Shown: positions 1-8,451 of the stretch, piece by piece
Layout of the letters: every line of letters starts with the position of its first letter
Numbering within the stretch: position 1 is the stretch's first letter
NCBI GenBank assembly: GCA_902537615.1
Contig: CACBBU010000008.1
Coordinates: 1 to 61,298 of the forward strand
Direction: 5' to 3'
DNA: 61,298 bases
From: an uncultured Alphaproteobacteria bacterium
GTDB taxonomy: Bacteria; Pseudomonadota; Alphaproteobacteria; Methylaequorales; Methylaequoraceae
Made by a program: the position numbers and the translations under genes
Notes under the pieces: model-generated
What the model saw: the letters and a program-made list of their open reading frames with translations, nothing else
Database searches by the model: none
Told to the model about the DNA's origin: nothing

Positions 1-191
1 GCCCTTATAATCTTTACTCTAGCTGCCAGCAAACCTAGTCTGGTAACTTCATCTGTTTGATCGTTCAGCAGTTTTTTTATTATTGAATTGACCTCCTCTA
101 ATGGCTTACTACCAATTTTACTTATTATTTTATCTCTGACCTTTACCACCTCAGGATCAAGCTCCGTATTCATAGAAAATTTTTCATCCAT
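1..191 (-). CDS. hypothetical protein, N-terminal part only (cut by window edge)
   Basis: An open frame runs leftward from an ATG at 191 to the window edge, giving about 63 residues with no stop. An AAAGGA Shine-Dalgarno-like sequence lies just upstream and decides this start; a second in-frame ATG at 215 has no such site and would overlap the flgB promoter. The visible part is polar and looks helical (KVRDKIISKIG, EEVNSIIKKLL), with no signal peptide or membrane segment. I do not recognise the family. It is divergent from the flagellar operon, so a flagellar role is possible but only by position. Confidence 0.55.
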   Translation of the reverse strand, partial: MDEKFSMNTELDPEVVKVRDKIISKIGSKPLEEVNSIIKKLLNDQTDEVTRLGLLAARVKIIR

Positions 192-208
192 TTTTACTAT
201 CCTTTCTT

Positions 209-225
209 TTGGCATTTAATTTGCA
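209..225 (+). promoter_or_regulatory. sigma-54 (RpoN) type -24/-12 promoter of the flgBCDEF operon
   Basis: The sequence TTGGCATTTAATTTGCA matches the sigma-54 consensus TGGCACG-N4-TTGCA at the invariant GG (211-212) and GC (223-224), with exactly the required spacing. The predicted transcription start is near 236, giving a leader of about 23 bases before flgB at 259. Sigma-54 control of rod and hook genes is well established in Alphaproteobacteria such as Caulobacter. No activator site was identified. Confidence 0.7.
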
Positions 226-258
226 AATTCTAAACCAAATATAGAAAAAAATAAAATT

Positions 259-648
259 ATGACTGATAGTATTAAACAACAATTTGAAGTTTACAGCAAC
301 GCATTAAGAATTAGAAACAATAGAAATGAAATTCTTGCTTCTAATATAGCTAATGCAGCAACCCCTAACTTTAAGGCTAGAGACTTAGATTTTGATGTAG
401 AATTAGCTAACGCTTTAAGTGTTGGTCCTTTAAAAACTTCTTCAGAGGGACACATTGCTCTGGCATCCAAAAATCTTCCTGGAAAAGTTCAGTATAGAAA
501 ACCTCTGCATCCTTCAATGGACGGCAATACTGTTGAATTATCAATTGAACAAACAGAATTTGCTGAAAATACTATGAGATACCAAACAACACTAAATTTT
601 ATTAATTCTAAACTATCAGGTTTAATGAGTGCAATTAGAGGCGAATAA
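259..648 (+). CDS. flgB: flagellar basal-body rod protein FlgB
   Basis: FlgB is a proximal rod subunit that carries torque from the MS ring to the hook; it is exported by the flagellar type III system. At 129 aa it has the usual family length. The N-terminal rod motif LASNIANAATPNFKARDLDF (about residues 26-45) is typical, and the C-terminal helix (EFAENTMRYQTTLNFI) matches the coiled rod-protein end. It is the first gene of the flgBCDEF operon, about 23 bases downstream of the likely sigma-54 start site. Its stop overlaps the flgC start by one base (TAATG), indicating coupled translation. Confidence 0.95.
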   Translation: MTDSIKQQFEVYSNALRIRNNRNEILASNIANAATPNFKARDLDFDVELANALSVGPLKTSSEGHIALASKNLPGKVQYRKPLHPSMDGNTVELSIEQTEFAENTMRYQTTLNFINSKLSGLMSAIRGE

Positions 649-1061
649 TGGATATTAAAAATGTATATAAAATAGCACAAAGGGCAATGGGTGCTCAACT
701 TGTAAGACTTAATGCAATCGCAAGTAATTTAGCTAATGCTGATAATATTGCCCAGAACCCTCAAGATGCCTATAAACCAGTCAAACCGGTTTTTGAAACT
801 AAATATTTTGATTTAATTAGAAAAAAAGGAATTTCCACTGTGGATGCCGTGACTGTTCAAAAAATGGATATTGAACCAATTAAAGTTTACAAGCCTGGTC
901 ACCCTATGGCTGATAATGAAGGTTTTATATATAAAGCCCCGGTTGATGTCGAAGAGGAGTATGTGGATATGCTTGAAGCGTCAAGACAATACCAAAATAA
1001 CGTAGAAGTAATTTCAACAATTAAAGCTTTAATGCTTAAAACTGCAAATATGGGAAAATAA
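648..1061 (+). CDS. flgC: flagellar basal-body rod protein FlgC
   Basis: FlgC is a second proximal rod subunit that assembles next to FlgB. The protein is 137 aa, normal for the family. The N-terminal LNAIASNLANADN motif (about residues 21-33) and the C-terminal YVDMLEASRQYQNNVEVI helix are characteristic of the FlgC/FlgG group. The HPMADNEGFIYKAPVDVEEE stretch is a FlgC hallmark. In many alphaproteobacteria fliE follows flgC; here flgD follows after a 13-base gap, so fliE must lie elsewhere. Confidence 0.95.
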   Translation: MDIKNVYKIAQRAMGAQLVRLNAIASNLANADNIAQNPQDAYKPVKPVFETKYFDLIRKKGISTVDAVTVQKMDIEPIKVYKPGHPMADNEGFIYKAPVDVEEEYVDMLEASRQYQNNVEVISTIKALMLKTANMGK

Positions 1062-1074
1062 TCTGAGGTAAATT

Positions 1075-1779
1075 ATGACTGACATTAATAAATCATCTGA
1101 ACAATCACTTAATGCAATACTTTCAAAACTTGGAGTAAAAACTCAAGAAGAAGTTAAAAAACAAGGAAATAAAAATACTCTAGGACAAGAGGATTTCCTT
1201 AAACTTATGACTGCTCAGCTTCAGAATCAGGATCCTTTTGCCCCTATGGATAATGGAGACTTTATTGCCCAAATGGCACAATTTTCTACTGTGACAGGGA
1301 TTACTGAAATTAACAATAATTTGACAAATTTGGGTTCAAAGCTTGAACCCAATAGAGTGGCAACAGCTGCTCAATTTTTAGGACATTCTGTTTTAGTCCC
1401 TGGCCAGGTTGCTAGTCCTGATGATAATGGAGAAATTCATGGTGTGGTTGATCTACCAGGATATTCAAACGATGTTGGTCTAACTTTTACTAGTCCATCT
1501 GGAGAGATTGTTCATACAATGAATTTAGGTTCCAATGAAAAAGGTTTAGTTGGATTTAGCTGGGTAGATATACCTGAAGACATCAAAAAAGATAAAACAC
1601 GCTTAACCATTCAAGCGTATGCTGGAAATGGTGAAGCAAGCGACGGTTTGACAACAGCCGTTTATAACAAAGTTATTGCTGCATCCGCACCAAAAAATAC
1701 AGAGGATGTAATTTTAGAAACAAAAGATTATGGAGAAATCTCAGCTTCTGATGCAATAAAATTTAAATCCAATGATTAA
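1075..1779 (+). CDS. flgD: flagellar hook assembly (capping) protein FlgD
   Basis: FlgD caps the growing hook and guides FlgE subunits into place. The protein is 234 aa, normal size. The conserved N-terminal region LGQEDFLKLMTAQLQNQDPF (about residues 36-55), followed by QMAQFSTVTGI, is diagnostic. The middle and C-terminal part has the FlgD Tudor/Ig-like layout (a GVVDLPGYSNDVGLTFTSPS segment). A Shine-Dalgarno sequence (TGAGGT) sits before the ATG at 1075. It lies between flgC and the hook gene, as expected for its role. Confidence 0.95.
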   Translation: MTDINKSSEQSLNAILSKLGVKTQEEVKKQGNKNTLGQEDFLKLMTAQLQNQDPFAPMDNGDFIAQMAQFSTVTGITEINNNLTNLGSKLEPNRVATAAQFLGHSVLVPGQVASPDDNGEIHGVVDLPGYSNDVGLTFTSPSGEIVHTMNLGSNEKGLVGFSWVDIPEDIKKDKTRLTIQAYAGNGEASDGLTTAVYNKVIAASAPKNTEDVILETKDYGEISASDAIKFKSND

Positions 1780-1801
1780 TTAACAATAGAGGAGAAAAAA
1801 T

Positions 1802-4800
1802 ATGTCATTTTATACAGCACTTACAGGACTTAACGGAGCACAATCGGATATTTCGGCAACGTCAAACAATATCGCAAACGTTAACACGACCGGTTTTAAA
1901 AGGTCGAGAGCAGAATTTGGTGATATATTTGCAACGTCTCCATTACAGAACGCTTCTTCCTCTATTGGTTCTGGTACAATCTTAAAAAGTGTTAAGCAGC
2001 AGTTTACTCAAGGTAACATTACCTCCTCACTTAACGTGCTTGATATGGCAATTTCTGGTCAAGGTTTCTTCTCCTTAAAACCATCTTTGACCTCTGGACA
2101 AACAGTTTATACACGTAACGGTTCATTTAACGTTAACAACGATAGATATGTAACTGACTCATCAGGACAGTTTCTTCTAACTTTTCCAGTTAACGATGAT
2201 GGATCTGTTACTGCAAAAGATTTAGTTAGTGCCGTTCCCCTTCAATTACCAGTTACATCAGGAACACCAAAAGCAACAACGTCAATTGAATTAGGTGTGA
2301 ACGTTTCTGCAACCAGTGATGTTATTACAGATGACCCACAATTTGCAAGTGGTTATGTTTTTAATCCAAAGGACCCAAGTACTTTTAATAATTCAACATC
2401 AATAACAATCTTTGATGATTTAGGTAATCCAACAATTGCAACAATTTTTTTTATAAGAACTCAGGCTGCTTCAGCATCTGACCCTACAAACAAGTATGAA
2501 ACAAGATTAGTGATTAATGACACTGTTATTGATCCAGATTTAGTAAAAGCAGTTAATGATACTCAACAACCAATCTTTATTGATCGTTTTGGACAACAAA
2601 CAACAAAAGTTCCAGATGATAACTATTTCTTAGAAGGAAAAGGTTCACCACTTTATAAATTAGATGATTTGAAAACTTTAGTAGACTCTACTCCAGCCAA
2701 AGTAACTGGTGAATCAAGTAGCTTTGACTTTGGTGAAGAAGGTGACAAAACAGTGACAGTTGTTACCGATCCAATGAAATTTAATTCAACTAGGGAAAGT
2801 GGTGATACTACATCAAATGTTTATTGGGGTACAAACTTTATGACCATAAATGTTGATAACAGTGACCAACCAGTAAATATTGATATTAGACCTGGTTCTT
2901 ACAACGCTACACAGCTTGCCACAGAAATTCAAAGATCAATAAACGCTGCTTACGGTGACGATAAGAAGATACAGATTGTTCAAAACGTTGATGATACTTT
3001 GACTATTGACTTATTAAAGTTAAATGCTGATGGAACATCAACAGGTTTGACAACTGCTGTGTCAGTTGACCTTTTAGGTGCATCTTATGTATCTACTAGG
3101 GAAGGAATTGTACTTACTGGCGCATCACCTGATTTTACCAGAGAGCAATTTTTAGCTCATACACAAGCTCGTCTAAACGCTTCACTGAATGAATATGCAG
3201 TTAACCCAACCAATGATACCGTTGATAAAGCAGCTGCATTAGGCGTTGATAACAGTTTATTTTACAGAGCTTCAGGTAAAACAATAGGAACAATTCTAGA
3301 CCAAAACCAAGTCTTTAGTTTTAATCATAATCAAGCTAAGTCAGCCTCTAACACAGCTTCTAATACAAACACTGAGTTACAAGCAAATGGTGCAAAAGCA
3401 ACCCAACGCTTTATGACGTATTCTTATTATGGAAAAACCCCACAATTAAATGTTTATGATACGCAAACAGCTATGGCAAACAATCCTGGTGGTGCAACAG
3501 CTAATGCAAACCAATCTATAGTTTATGATCAATCAGAAAATACGGTTAGATTCCATTTTGGAACAACTAACCCCCCTCTTTCAGCTAATTCAAAAATTAG
3601 ACTCATGGGAAATTTTTATAACGCAACAGCTGACACAACAAATGGTGACTTTGTTAATGGACGTGAATTCACGGTTGCCTCAGTTGGTTCTGAAAGTGTT
3701 GGTGGAGCTCTAAATTACTATGTTGAGTGCAGTACTGCGGGTATGAATTTTCCTGACAGTGATTTTTCTATAGCTTTAAATGCTAATAATGTAGCCAAAA
3801 TTTACAGTGCAGAATCAACTGCAGTAGAAGCCTATTTTGAGGGAGCTCAAAATGTTTATAAAGGCGCAACTGAAAATTTCAGTAACAAAAAAATTGTTAT
3901 GAGAGAAATTGGAAATGCTACTAAGCATGATTATACTAATGCACAAATGGTCACAAAAACCACAGCAGCTGGGGCAGCAAAAAATATTATTGATGATTTA
4001 GCTGAGGTATTCACACTAAAAGATGACAAAACTTCTTCAGGAACAACTTTAGATACCTTTGAGCTGACTGGAATAGGTGAAAATACAAATGCTGCAAGTA
4101 GAGACTTGTATCTTAATGGTGACGGAACAACTGCAGATAAAACTAAGCCAGCAACACATTGGGTTGACGAAAAAGATCCTCCGATTGAAGTAACTTATGA
4201 TGTTTTAAATCAAAGACTTCAATTTGAAGTAGACAGAAACTTAATTGGAACTGGTACTAACAGTAACTTTAATAGTTTTAAAATCTTCGGTGCTTCAACA
4301 GCAACAACAACCAATAATTTGGGTATCCCAACTGCTGATGATACAACTGAAACACTAATTCGTGGTGGTGAAAAATTTTCTGCGGCGACATTTGTTGCGG
4401 ATGGTGCTGAGATTCAGCTTAACGATAAAAGATTTGGAGTTAAGGTTGCCTATAACAGTGAGTTAAAAGCTTTTGAATTTAGTAGCGGAACTACGGGAGA
4501 AACAATTGCAGCTAATGGTGCCATTGGAGTAACCACAGCACAAACTGCATCTAATATTGCTGTAGGAAGATATTTATTGTCAACAACAGATGGTTCAGTT
4601 ACAGATGCTACAGATTTCTTTGGTGGAGATAACAACCTTCTTGGAGTTGGTGTGACAAAAACAAATGCCATAACAACAGCAGCAAAAGGTTTAGCAGCTC
4701 AACCGGCACAAGCAATTGGTGCATCAGCTACTGAGGACTTAACTCAAGTGTTTAGATTAACAACACAAGGTAATGAAAATATATTTAACGTATCTGTAAA

Positions 4801-5713
4801 TGGTATTGCGGGTGTCATTGAAATTCCACAAGGTTTTTATGTTGGAACAACATTAGCAGAGGCTCTTCAACAAAGAATTAATCAGATTGAAGACTCTTCA
4901 GGAAACGTTGGTGGAGGTATTACTGTAAAATACGACTCCACTACAAATAATTTCACATTTACTAATGGGACAACAGGTAGAGACTCAACAATTAAAGTCA
5001 GAGGATCTAATAAGTTTGGCCTTGACGATGTTGATTTGGGTGTTGGATCAGTACCTCAAATTTATAATTTACAACAAGCAACTAACGCAGATGGACTAAA
5101 CTTATTTGTTGATGCCAATGGTAACAAAGTAACCACACCTCCTGCCAACCTGGTTAGTGGCTTTTTCCCACTTTACATTGATGAAGGAGAGTTAACATTT
5201 GATAAATCTGGTAGAATCCTTAGTCCAAAACAAGGAGTTCATTACGAGAAACAAGAAGCAGGTTTCAGTATTGATCTTGACATTGACTTTACAAAGTCTA
5301 CCCAGTTAGCTCAACCATTCTTCGTGTCAACAGTTAATCAGGATGGTTTTACATCTGGAAGATTAGATGGTCTTGAAGTTGATGCAAATGGAACAGTTAG
5401 AGCAAACTACACGAATGGTCAGAACAATCCACTAGGAAAACTTGTTCTAGCGAATTTTAACAACCAAAATGGTTTGAAACAGATCGGTAACGCAACTTAC
5501 GTTGAAACTGCTGTATCAGGTACTGCAACGGTTGGTGAAGCAGGTGCAGAGGGTTTTGGAACTGTATTATCAGGTTCATTAGAAAGATCTAATGTGGATA
5601 TTACTGAAGAACTTGTGAACTTAATTACAGCACAAAGAAACTTCCAAGCAAACGCTAAATCAATTGAAACTACTGCTGCTACTACTCAAGCAATCGTTAA
5701 CATAAGAATGTAA
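1802..5713 (+). CDS. flgE: giant flagellar hook protein FlgE
   Basis: FlgE polymerises into the hook, the universal joint of the flagellum. The conserved D0 motif TSNNIANVNTTGFKRSRAEF lies near residues 20-39, and the C-terminal D0 helix (VNLITAQRNFQANAKSIET) ends at residue 1303. Most FlgE proteins are about 400-550 aa, so roughly 800 residues are extra, inserted in the surface-exposed middle. The insert contains at least two segments resembling flagellar hook-IN/beta modules (about residues 338-405 and 990-1080). It is rich in T, N, D and A and nearly cysteine-free. Base use looks less AT-rich than in the rest of the window. A GGAG Shine-Dalgarno precedes the ATG. Confidence 0.95.
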   Translation: MSFYTALTGLNGAQSDISATSNNIANVNTTGFKRSRAEFGDIFATSPLQNASSSIGSGTILKSVKQQFTQGNITSSLNVLDMAISGQGFFSLKPSLTSGQTVYTRNGSFNVNNDRYVTDSSGQFLLTFPVNDDGSVTAKDLVSAVPLQLPVTSGTPKATTSIELGVNVSATSDVITDDPQFASGYVFNPKDPSTFNNSTSITIFDDLGNPTIATIFFIRTQAASASDPTNKYETRLVINDTVIDPDLVKAVNDTQQPIFIDRFGQQTTKVPDDNYFLEGKGSPLYKLDDLKTLVDSTPAKVTGESSSFDFGEEGDKTVTVVTDPMKFNSTRESGDTTSNVYWGTNFMTINVDNSDQPVNIDIRPGSYNATQLATEIQRSINAAYGDDKKIQIVQNVDDTLTIDLLKLNADGTSTGLTTAVSVDLLGASYVSTREGIVLTGASPDFTREQFLAHTQARLNASLNEYAVNPTNDTVDKAAALGVDNSLFYRASGKTIGTILDQNQVFSFNHNQAKSASNTASNTNTELQANGAKATQRFMTYSYYGKTPQLNVYDTQTAMANNPGGATANANQSIVYDQSENTVRFHFGTTNPPLSANSKIRLMGNFYNATADTTNGDFVNGREFTVASVGSESVGGALNYYVECSTAGMNFPDSDFSIALNANNVAKIYSAESTAVEAYFEGAQNVYKGATENFSNKKIVMREIGNATKHDYTNAQMVTKTTAAGAAKNIIDDLAEVFTLKDDKTSSGTTLDTFELTGIGENTNAASRDLYLNGDGTTADKTKPATHWVDEKDPPIEVTYDVLNQRLQFEVDRNLIGTGTNSNFNSFKIFGASTATTTNNLGIPTADDTTETLIRGGEKFSAATFVADGAEIQLNDKRFGVKVAYNSELKAFEFSSGTTGETIAANGAIGVTTAQTASNIAVGRYLLSTTDGSVTDATDFFGGDNNLLGVGVTKTNAITTAAKGLAAQPAQAIGASATEDLTQVFRLTTQGNENIFNVSVNGIAGVIEIPQGFYVGTTLAEALQQRINQIEDSSGNVGGGITVKYDSTTNNFTFTNGTTGRDSTIKVRGSNKFGLDDVDLGVGSVPQIYNLQQATNADGLNLFVDANGNKVTTPPANLVSGFFPLYIDEGELTFDKSGRILSPKQGVHYEKQEAGFSIDLDIDFTKSTQLAQPFFVSTVNQDGFTSGRLDGLEVDANGTVRANYTNGQNNPLGKLVLANFNNQNGLKQIGNATYVETAVSGTATVGEAGAEGFGTVLSGSLERSNVDITEELVNLITAQRNFQANAKSIETTAATTQAIVNIRM

Positions 5714-5748
5714 CAATAAGATTATTTAAATTAATCAGGAGTTTATAA

Positions 5749-6537
5749 ATGGACAGAATGGTACAAACAGCATTAAATAGTATGAAAATGCTAATGGAAA
5801 ATCAGGTCGCGACAGCACACAATCTTTCCAACCTTTCTACCCCAGGTTTTAAACAAGATGTAGTTACAGACTTCAGTTCAATTTATTTAAATAGACAAGA
5901 GGGACTTGAGCCTAGGATTGTCGCAGCGAGAGAAGTTGGAAAGTTTAGTGTTGAACAAGGAATGTTAGATAACACAAAAAATCCTATGGATGTAGCAATT
6001 AGCGGTGATGGCTATTTTGTAGTTCAACCAAATAATGCTGATCCTGCATTTTCTAGACGCGGTGATTTTAGTGTTAATGAAAATGGTGAATTACTTGACG
6101 GAGCGGGTAATCAAGTTCTTGATGCAGGAATGCAACCATTAGTAATTCCAGCTTTCAGAGAAATTAATATAACTTCACAGGGTGAAATTCTAATTCAACC
6201 AATTGCAGCTGCACCAGGTGAACTTCCAGTAAATGCAGGAACAATCGCTACTTATGTTCCACAAGAAGGAGATATCCTAAAAAAATCCCTTGATGGAAGG
6301 ATTAGGTTTGATCCCAATGTGAATGAAGATGGCACAATAGAGCAAATTCCGATTGAGCCTAATCAACAATCAAAGTTAGTATCAGGTTTTTTAGAAAAAA
6401 GTAATGTCAACGCTGTTGAAGAAATGGTTAATACAATTGATCAAATGAGAAAGTTTGAAATGCACGTTAAGTTAATTCAAATGGCAGAAGAATTAGACCA
6501 AGCGGGTACAAGTCTTTTAAGAATTCCTGGCATGTAA
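5749..6537 (+). CDS. flgF: flagellar basal-body rod protein FlgF
   Basis: FlgF is a proximal-rod subunit of the FlgE/FlgF/FlgG superfamily. At 262 aa it fits the family. The start MDRMVQTALNSMKMLMENQ and the motif HNLSNLSTPGFKQD (about residues 24-37) resemble FlgF more than FlgG, which usually begins with a different signature. The central DVAISGDGYFVVQ strand and the C-terminal EEMVNTIDQMRKFEMHVKLI helix are also typical. CAGGAG precedes the start. Its stop codon directly abuts the stop of the convergent metallohydrolase gene, leaving no spacer for a terminator. FlgG, FlgA and the ring proteins are not in the window. Confidence 0.93.
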   Translation: MDRMVQTALNSMKMLMENQVATAHNLSNLSTPGFKQDVVTDFSSIYLNRQEGLEPRIVAAREVGKFSVEQGMLDNTKNPMDVAISGDGYFVVQPNNADPAFSRRGDFSVNENGELLDGAGNQVLDAGMQPLVIPAFREINITSQGEILIQPIAAAPGELPVNAGTIATYVPQEGDILKKSLDGRIRFDPNVNEDGTIEQIPIEPNQQSKLVSGFLEKSNVNAVEEMVNTIDQMRKFEMHVKLIQMAEELDQAGTSLLRIPGM

Positions 6538-7566
6538 TTAATTGAGGTGAATAGTTTCGCCGTGTTTCAAAATTAAAAACTGGCTTTCTTCAATACCTTG
6601 CTTTTTTAAGTTACTTTTTATTTGATTGATTGGTTCATCTACAGCCTCTTGACTAAGGATAAATGTACCCCAATGCATAGCAACAGCCTTTTTTGCCTCT
6701 AAATCAACAAATGTTTTCAGAGCTTCATCAGGATTCAGATGACTATATCTCATAATTTCTCTGGGTTTATAAGCTCCTATAGGAATAGCAACAAGATCAG
6801 GCTTACCGAGTTTTTCTCTTATATCTTTAAAGTCTCTAGTATATCCTGTATCCCCTAGATGCAAGAATTTAAAATTATTTGATTCAACCCACCAGCCCCC
6901 CCACAATGATTTATTTAAATCAAAAAAAGTTCTTTTGGACCAATGTTGAACAGGTGTAAAAATAAATTTCATTCCATTTATATTGTGATCTTCCCACCAA
7001 TCAAATTCTTTTACATTTTGAATATTATTTCTTAAAAGGAGTTTTTTATCACCAAGAGGAACGAGAAATATTGCCTTTGGAAATTTTTTATTAATAATTT
7101 TTAAAGTTTTAATATCCAGATGATCATAATGATTATGACTTATCGCAACGACATCTACTCTAGGCAGATTATTTTTATTAAAAACTGAGGGCATATATCT
7201 CTTTGGTCCCACATAGGATAATGGAGATGCTCTTAATGAAAAATGTGGGTCAATTAAAATATTAGTATTTTTGAACTGGAGTAAAAATGTTGAATGACCT
7301 GCCCATGTAAGTAACGATAAATTATTATTATAAATTTTCTTATCAACATCCATTAATTTAAATTTTTTTTTTTGTGGTGGAAAAAAAATATTTTTAAAAA
7401 AAAAATCAAAAAGTTTTGATTTTTTTATCGCCCTTTTTTCTTCACTTAAATAGTTATTTTCATATTGATTAAAATCATTAATTTTAGCATATTTACTAGC
7501 TTTGATATCAAGTGATGAACATGATACAAGAATTAACAATAAAAAAATTTTAACTAAGAACTTCAT
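6538..7566 (-). CDS. metallo-beta-lactamase-fold hydrolase, NAPE-PLD-like lipoprotein
   Basis: This 342-aa protein has the NAPE-PLD/UlaG-type metallo-beta-lactamase fold. It shows WAGHSTFLLQ, the metal-binding motif AISHNHYDHLD, PVQHWSKRT, a GDTGYTRDF strand and a final MHWGTF. Relatives hydrolyse phosphodiester bonds of N-acyl phosphatidylethanolamines, but bacterial substrates are mostly unknown. The N-terminus is a lipoprotein signal: a charged start, a hydrophobic run and the lipobox LVSC (Cys at residue 16), so it is probably anchored in the inner or outer membrane facing the periplasm. The ATG at 7566 lies only three bases from the start of the divergent transporter gene. Confidence 0.85.
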   Translation of the reverse strand: MKFLVKIFLLLILVSCSSLDIKASKYAKINDFNQYENNYLSEEKRAIKKSKLFDFFFKNIFFPPQKKKFKLMDVDKKIYNNNLSLLTWAGHSTFLLQFKNTNILIDPHFSLRASPLSYVGPKRYMPSVFNKNNLPRVDVVAISHNHYDHLDIKTLKIINKKFPKAIFLVPLGDKKLLLRNNIQNVKEFDWWEDHNINGMKFIFTPVQHWSKRTFFDLNKSLWGGWWVESNNFKFLHLGDTGYTRDFKDIREKLGKPDLVAIPIGAYKPREIMRYSHLNPDEALKTFVDLEAKKAVAMHWGTFILSQEAVDEPINQIKSNLKKQGIEESQFLILKHGETIHLN

Positions 7567-7569
7567 TTT

Positions 7570-8427
7570 GTGTCTATATTAATCTGTATTATATCTGCTT
7601 TTTTTTGGGCTGCATTTGATTTAACAAGAAAACTCTCTCTTCAAAAAATAAATTCCGTTAATTTACTATTGATATTCACTCTTGCGCAAACAGTGATTTT
7701 TGGTGTTTGGATACTTTATGAAAATCCTTTTTTGAATTTAAAGAGCTATTTTTTTCCTGGACTAATCTTAATTCTTATAAGTTTATTCTCTGCCCTCCTG
7801 TTTTTAAAAGCTATAAAACAATCAGATCTAAGTTTAACCATCCCTCTTCTTTCATTATCACCACTATTCAGTTCATTTTTTTCTTTTTTCTTTCTAGATG
7901 AAAAATTGACATATTTTCAACATATTGGAGTTTTTTTAATTATCTTTGGAACTCTTGTACTTTATTCAAAGAAAATAACATTAGGTGAAATTCTTAAAAG
8001 CTTTAAAGTTTTAGCAGTCAATAACAGCGCAAGACTAATGATTGTTGTTTCTCTAGTATGGAGTTTAACACCTGTATTAGATAAGTTATGTCTTGAACAT
8101 AGTTCAATAAATATTCATGGCTTAATTCAATCATTTGGCCTCGTAATTCTTTTAATTTTTCTGTTGAAAAAAGAAAAGTATGAATTCTCTAGTTTAAAAA
8201 AAAATTGGAAATTGATTCTGATTACGATTTTAACTGGGATAATTGCCACGGTTTTACAATTCTACGCCATACTCTTCAATTATGTTCCCATAATGGAAGC
8301 AATTAAAAGATCAATTGGACAATTAAGTTCAGTGTTATTTGGTAAATTATTTTTCAAGGAAAAAATAACCGCACCTAAAATTTTGGGTGTATTGATTTTG
8401 TCATCCGGAGTTTACTATATTTTATAA
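7570..8427 (+). CDS. EamA/DMT-family transporter
   Basis: An integral membrane protein of 285 aa with about ten hydrophobic segments in two repeated halves, as in the drug/metabolite transporter superfamily. The first half ends with a typical EamA segment (FFLDEKLTYFQHIGVFLIIF) and the second with a parallel one (LFFKEKITAPKILGVLILS). The substrate cannot be told; relatives export amino acids, nucleobases or drugs. The start is a GTG at 7570, because an in-frame stop lies at 7555-7557 and no other start codon follows it. No clear Shine-Dalgarno is present. Its promoter would have to lie inside the divergent gene. Confidence 0.85.
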   Translation: MSILICIISAFFWAAFDLTRKLSLQKINSVNLLLIFTLAQTVIFGVWILYENPFLNLKSYFFPGLILILISLFSALLFLKAIKQSDLSLTIPLLSLSPLFSSFFSFFFLDEKLTYFQHIGVFLIIFGTLVLYSKKITLGEILKSFKVLAVNNSARLMIVVSLVWSLTPVLDKLCLEHSSINIHGLIQSFGLVILLIFLLKKEKYEFSSLKKNWKLILITILTGIIATVLQFYAILFNYVPIMEAIKRSIGQLSSVLFGKLFFKEKITAPKILGVLILSSGVYYIL

Positions 8428-8451
8428 GATTAAAATACTATAAAATGTTAC

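Noticed and set aside
4450-4671. Reverse open frame inside flgE
   Set aside because: No ribosome-binding site or recognisable motif; flgE frame is continuous through it.
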